The position numbers and the translations under genes are program-made. From positions 1 through 27,465 of the forward strand of contig DATFWQ010000046.1 of the NCBI GenBank assembly GCA_035259145.1: a DNA stretch of 27,465 nucleotides, in the 5' to 3' direction. Source of the stretch: CF-161 sp035259145 (GTDB taxonomy: Bacteria > Chloroflexota > Dormibacteria > Dormibacterales > Dormibacteraceae). A model generated the notes under the pieces. That model was not told the origin of the DNA. It ran no database searches and saw only the letters and a program-made list of their open reading frames with translations. Shown piece after piece: positions 24,169 through 27,465 of this stretch. Numbering within the stretch: position 1 is the stretch's first letter; each line of letters begins with the position of its first letter.

Positions 24169-25218
24169 TTGGATCTGCGCTGGAACGGCCGCAGTCTCGG
24201 CTTCACGTGTCACACCGGCGATCTCTCCTGGGACGAGCTGATCGCCTGGGTGCAGGCGGGGGAGCGGCTCGGCTACTCGGCGTTCTGCACGACCGAGGAG
24301 TCGGGCAAGGACGCGTTCGCCGTGCTAGCGGTGCTCGGGCGAGAGACGCAGACGATCCACCTCGGCACCGCCATCGTCAATTTCTATTCGCGCACTCCCA
24401 CGTTGCTGGCCATGAGCGCGCGCAGCATCTACGACCTTTCGAACGGACGCTTCGGCCCGTTCGGCCTTGGCGCCGGCGGCATCGGTTTCATGCAGCGGGG
24501 CCACGGCATCGTGACCGAGAAGCCGCTGGCCCGCGCCAGAGAAACCGTCGCGATAGTGCGTGGCCTTCTAACTCAGAGGAAGTTCTCTTACGACGGCCAG
24601 TGGTTCAGACCGCGCGACTTTCACCTGCGAGAAGGGCCGATCGGCGAGGACGGGCCGCCGATCTGGCTCGCTGGGCTCGGGCCCAAGATGGTCGCTACAG
24701 CGGCCGAGGTTGCCGATGGGGTGATCGCCAACTGGCTGACGGAGGAATCGCTGGCGGAGTATCAAGGCCTGATCCAGCAGGGCGCCGAGTCCGCGGGGCG
24801 CGACAAGTCGGAGATCCAGGTCGCGACCCTGCTGATGAGCTGCGTAGACCCCACCGACGACGCCGCGGTGTTCGCGGCGCGTCGAGGCATCGCTTTTTAC
24901 TGCGCCTCCGAGCACTACCTGCACATCGCGGACATCTGCGGCCTCGGCGCGGACGCCCGAAAGGTCAAGGTCGCGTGGGAAGACCGGGACTTCGATCGGG
25001 CGACCGATCTCGTCTCCGACGGGTTGCTCGAGAAGTTTTGCCTGGTGGGCACGCCATCGGACAACGCGCGCCGAATGCAGTGGCTGTTCGACAACTCCGT
25101 TTACCCGATCGTGTACCCACTGCCGCGCCGAGATCGCATGGTCGAAGACCATCACAGCGTCCTCGAGCGGGCGGTTAGTTGGACCAAGGTATTGGGCCCA
25201 ACTCTAGTCGAGGGTTAG
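24169..25218 (+). CDS. Luciferase-like flavin/F420-dependent monooxygenase or oxidoreductase
   Basis: 349 residues from TTG 24169 (LDLRWNGRSLGFTCHTGD), chosen because the frame further upstream runs through MarR and the palindrome; no clear ribosome site, so translation may be near-leaderless. LLM barrel pattern: ERLGYSAFCTTEESGKDAF, LGTAIVNFYSRTPTLLAMSARSIYDLSNGRF, FGLGAGG, GPPIWLAGLGPKMVATAAEVADG, and VGTPSDNARRM near the end. These enzymes use FMNH2 with O2, or F420, and hydroxylate or oxidise organic substrates. Divergent from the MarR and salicylate-type ligase unit, it is a candidate ring hydroxylase for the activated aromatic. The cofactor cannot be decided by eye. Confidence 0.88.
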   Translation: MDLRWNGRSLGFTCHTGDLSWDELIAWVQAGERLGYSAFCTTEESGKDAFAVLAVLGRETQTIHLGTAIVNFYSRTPTLLAMSARSIYDLSNGRFGPFGLGAGGIGFMQRGHGIVTEKPLARARETVAIVRGLLTQRKFSYDGQWFRPRDFHLREGPIGEDGPPIWLAGLGPKMVATAAEVADGVIANWLTEESLAEYQGLIQQGAESAGRDKSEIQVATLLMSCVDPTDDAAVFAARRGIAFYCASEHYLHIADICGLGADARKVKVAWEDRDFDRATDLVSDGLLEKFCLVGTPSDNARRMQWLFDNSVYPIVYPLPRRDRMVEDHHSVLERAVSWTKVLGPTLVEG

Positions 25219-25398
25219 TCCGTACCCGAACTCCAAAGCGCTTCCAGAAGAATTCCAGGAGAAATAACGATCCATAGCTTCGGATCACAGCCGGATCACG
25301 CATTCCCGGAACTGAGCGGAAGCTGGAGGTCAAGTGCGGACACGACGCGACCGCCGTTTGAGTTCGCAAGGACCGTGGCGGAACCGGCGGGATTCTTG

Positions 25399-26062
25399 AT
25401 GACACGGCGTCGAGAGGCGAGACGAGTTCTGCCCTGGGAGCTGGTCGAGAAGGAGTACAGGTTCGAGGGGCCGGCCGGCCGGATCACACTGAGTGACCTG
25501 TTCGACGGGCGCAGCCAGCTGGTTGTCTACCACGCGATGTTCAACCCCGACATGGCGACACCGGAGACTACGTGGACGACCGACGCCGCCTGCAAGATCT
25601 GCTCGTGGTGGATCGACAACTTCGACGGAATCGCCGTTCACCTCAACCACCGCGACGTAACCATTCTGGCCGCCTCTCGCGCGCCTTACTCAAAGATTGC
25701 GGCGTACAAGCAGCGCATGGGCTGGATGATTCCATGGGTCTCCGCTGAGTCCGACTTCAACTTCGACTACGGCGTGTCATTCACGCCCGAAGACCTCGAG
25801 TCGGGCGAGGCGACTTACAACTACGGCAGCGCTAACTACGCCTTTTGCCACCGAGTCCGCGGGGATCAGCGTCTTTCTAAAGGACGCCCAGGGCAAGATC
25901 TACCACACGTACTCGACCTACGGCCGCGGTCTGGACATGCTCAACGTCGCATACCACTACCTCGACCGCGTTCCGAAGGGTCCAGCCGAGGAAACAACGC
26001 CCGCCATCCTGTGGTTGCGCCGACACGACGAGTACGGCGACAGGCCGCTCGCGACTGCGTGA
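25399..26062 (+). pseudogene. DUF899 thioredoxin-like protein, frameshifted
   Basis: ATG 25399 (GTG 25375 possible). Clear DUF899: RRVLPWELVEKEYRFEGPAG, LSDLFDGRSQLVVYHAMF, CKIC (CxxC, C65/C68), LNHRDVTILAASRAP, RMGWMIPWVSAESDFNFDYGVSF. At about 25850, after NYAFCHR, the frame breaks. Sequence resumes one frame over as SAGISVFLKDAQGKIYHTYS, YGRGLDMLNVAYHYLDRVP and WLRRHDEYGDRPLATA, stop at 26060-26062. The 664 bp span is one base over a multiple of three, so a +1 or -2 change explains it. The family N-terminus (about 30 residues) also seems absent. The 25219-25374 gap holds nothing recognisable. Family function is unknown, suspected disulfide/redox. Confidence 0.8.
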
Positions 26063-26063
26063 T

Positions 26064-26430
26064 TCACACGGTTCCATCCAGAGCGTTCACGCTCATGCTG
26101 CGCGAGCTGCCCGCCTTCACCAATCCTGACGCGTTGTGCGAGACCTTGGGGTTCTGCTCATCCGCCGCTTCGATCTCGACCCACAGCAGGTCAGCCATGC
26201 GCACTTGCCGTCGGCCACACCTTTGGCGTGATACGCAGGACCACTGGCCTTCCGTCGTGGGTTGAGGTACAGGCTGCCATCGGCCCCGATCTGCATCCAA
26301 GCCATGGCGCGGAAGTCGTTGGCGTAGAGAAACAGGAAGCGCCGAACGCGGCGCTCCGGATCGGGCAGCAACAGGGTGGCCAGACGGCGGTCGGACGGCG
26401 GTCGGGCATGGTGAGAAGCTGGATCGGCAT
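26064..26430 (-). pseudogene. Unrecognised small protein, decayed by frameshift
   Basis: Two minus-strand frames read as one protein: DPERRVRRFLFLYANDFRAM, AWMQIGADGSLYLNPRRKAS then HAKGVADGK, and after a one-base shift near 26210 RMADLLWVEIEAADEQNPKV, SHNASGLVKAGSSRSMSV up to a stop at 26064-26066. The composition is protein-like and the two parts join smoothly, but I do not recognise a family. A start is uncertain (ATG 26430 is in a different frame). It converges on the DUF899 remnant. Low certainty that it was ever a gene. Confidence 0.35.
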
Positions 26431-26596
26431 CTTCAGCTACGGCCCTCCGTCCTGGACTCGAACCATCCGACCCCCTGAACGGTGCCGAGTTCGCTGCCCT
26501 CTTGTCGTCAGCCGTAGCCCAGCACGCGACTCTAGCCGTCGCCGGTTCGGCCTCCGGAGTCTGCAATGTCGATCGGGAAAGCCCGGACGGAGGCGG

Positions 26597-26620
26597 CGGG
26601 GTTCCTATTTTGTAACCCCG
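26597..26620 (+). other. Hairpin resembling a degraded tRNA T-arm
   Basis: CGGGGTT and AACCCCG form a perfect 7 bp stem around a 10 nt AT-rich loop, directly before the right att-like repeat. In the tRNA-Tyr copy the T arm (GGGGG-TTCGACT-CCCTC) stands at the same place relative to the repeat. No run of T follows, so it is not a standard terminator. Confidence 0.4.
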
Positions 26621-26642
26621 GGTCCACTTGTATTCGAAATCA
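26619..26642 (+). repeat. Right copy of att-like direct repeat
   Basis: Matches the tRNA-Tyr 3' end and trailer at 14298-14321 in 21 of 24 positions, with the 13 bp core GTATTCGAAATCA identical. No complete tRNA precedes it. A tyrosine-recombinase remnant lies about 310 bp further right. The stretch 26643-26954 between them shows no recognisable gene. Confidence 0.55.
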
Positions 26643-26954
26643 CGCATCGAAGGATCGGCCGGCACCGTAAGCCCGCCTGTGTCACCGGCGCCTGCCCGTC
26701 GATCGCCGGCGTCTCGCCTGGCCAGGCGGCACCAGTGCGCGGTTGGCCACCAGCAGGATGAGCAGGTCGCTGAGGGCGATCGCGGCGCTGCCCGCGGGCG
26801 CGACGACGCCGGGACCTCTCACGGCGCTGGATGTGGCCTCAGCCAGGATGCATCCATCAACGCCCGTACGTCGACCTCAGGGGCAGAATCAAGTTCCGGC
26901 GTGCGCCTCCGAGCCGGCCGGCGGGGCGTTGCGAGAGCAGCGAGCGCGATCCAG

Positions 26955-27125
26955 TGGTGGCTGGTGTTCGTGAAACGCAACGGCGAACCACAGGTCTGGA
27001 GCTCGCTGACGGCCGCGCTCAGGATGGCCCTCGACCGAGCCGGCCTGCCGCAAATCCGGGTCCAGGACCTCCGCGACACCGCCGCGACCGTACTGCTCGA
27101 CGCGGGAGCCCACCCAAAGGCGTAG
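26955..27125 (+). pseudogene. Tyrosine recombinase/integrase, C-terminal remnant
   Basis: About 55 residues of the phage-integrase catalytic domain: LVFVKRNGEPQVWSSLTAAL, RMALDRAGLPQIRVQDLRDT, AATVLLDAGAHPKA, then a stop. The family pattern is LPxIRFHDLRHTAATLLLxxGVHPKxVxxxLGHxSI. Here the box II His is Gln, the Arg is kept, the second His is Asp, and a stop (27123-27125) plus a small deletion removes the LGH segment; LKRRSI still follows the stop. The catalytic Tyr is absent, so the remnant is inactive. It sits just beyond the right att-like repeat and supports past site-specific integration at tRNA-Tyr. Confidence 0.75.
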
Positions 27126-27162
27126 CTCAAGCGCCGGTCCATCCTATGGACGGGCTCGGTGG

Positions 27163-27465
27163 TCAGCGGCGCGTGGCAAGGGCGCTCCGCAAGCTTTCGA
27201 TCTTGTCCGGGTCGATGCTGTAGTAGGCCCAGCTCCCTCGCTGCTCGCGGCGGAGCAAGCCCGCGTCGTACAGCACCTTGAGGTGGTGGCTGACGGTGGG
27301 CTGGGAGAGCCCGAGCGGACCCGTGAACTGCGCCTGGCAGACCTCGCCGCTGGGATGGTTGGCGATGAGGTTCAGGATGCGCAGCCGGGCGGGATCGGCC
27401 ACGACCCTGAGCGCCGCCGCCATCCGCTCCGCGCTCTGCTGGTCGAGCAGGTCGAAGAAGACCAG
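27163..27465 (-). CDS. ArsR-family winged-helix regulator (5' end beyond window)
   Basis: The frame stays open to the right edge (LVFFDLLDQQSAER before the internal ATG at 27423), so the true start probably lies outside. ArsR signature: RVVADPARLRILNLIANH, GPLGLSQPTVSHHLKVLYDAGLLRREQRGSWAYYSI. The usual ELCVC metal motif reads EVCQAQ, with one Cys left, so classic arsenic sensing through that site is doubtful. Such proteins repress small operons until a metal or another ligand binds. No target is visible in the window; the integrase remnant ends 37 bp from its stop. Confidence 0.88.
   Translation of the reverse strand: MVFFDLLDQQSAERMAAALRVVADPARLRILNLIANHPSGEVCQAQFTGPLGLSQPTVSHHLKVLYDAGLLRREQRGSWAYYSIDPDKIESLRSALATRR

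Noticed and set aside
26597..26620. Hairpin as an intrinsic terminator
   Set aside because: No following T run, and it aligns with the T arm of the tRNA-Tyr copy instead.
26628..26954. N-terminal half of the integrase before the remnant
   Set aside because: The plus-strand frame is open but I see no SAM-like or box I integrase motifs; only the part from 26955 is convincing.
1..27465. CRISPR arrays, defence systems, insertion sequences with terminal inverted repeats, phage structural genes
   Set aside because: No regularly spaced repeats, cas-type proteins, transposase motifs or capsid/terminase proteins were seen on either strand.

Overview
The window is high-GC bacterial DNA with many GTG and TTG starts, frequent 1-17 bp gene overlaps and a tRNA that lacks an encoded CCA. 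FCD-type GntR, a luciferase-like monooxygenase, a DUF6081-like protein, a PF13796-type sensor kinase and a LysM-CHAP protein together suggest a soil actinobacterium or a relative such as Chloroflexota or Dormibacterota. No phylogenetic marker is intact, so this placement is an inference.

Left part (1-14.2 kb), mostly intact chromosomal genes. Two overlapping TenA-like genes run leftward off the edge. A rightward probable operon follows: NDP-forming acyl-CoA synthetase, FabG-like reductase, HpPgdA/PuuE-like deacetylase and a gamma-glutamyltranspeptidase homologue without a signal peptide. Facing it is a leftward block transcribed as alpha/beta hydrolase lipoprotein, sensor kinase, response regulator, DUF4097-like envelope protein (one frameshift) and thiolase. 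A secreted LysM-CHAP protein with a good promoter and a UbiA-type prenyltransferase, convergent with it, close this part.

Middle (14.2-16.35 kb), a debris zone. A tRNA-Tyr(GUA) gene is followed by a truncated ABC ATPase fused in frame to an internal piece of RNA polymerase beta subunit (rpoB). Next comes a consensus-like promoter with a palindrome over its -10 box, then an NmrA-like reductase broken by frameshifts.

Right part (16.35-26.1 kb), a catabolic island. It holds a cupin and a DUF6081-like protein, an FCD GntR regulator, and a divergent, translationally coupled four-gene run: ACMSD-like amidohydrolase, type I extradiol dioxygenase, FAH-family hydrolase and MDR-type oxidoreductase. 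A salicylate/2,3-dihydroxybenzoate-type adenylating enzyme and a MarR regulator follow on the other strand, divergent from a luciferase-like monooxygenase across a palindrome, and then a frameshifted DUF899 protein. The set looks like a pathway that activates or decarboxylates a hydroxyaromatic acid, cleaves the ring with an extradiol dioxygenase and processes the open product. The substrate cannot be read from sequence.

Right edge (26.1-27.5 kb). A decayed leftward gene, a near-copy of the tRNA-Tyr 3' end (21 of 24 bases), a tyrosine-recombinase remnant and an ArsR regulator cut by the window edge. The direct repeat at the tRNA 3' end and the integrase relic suggest that the 12.3 kb between 14.3 and 26.6 kb arrived as an integrative element, now fixed by decay. 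The main alternative for the debris is assembly error, because several breaks are single-base indels, two of them at C runs.
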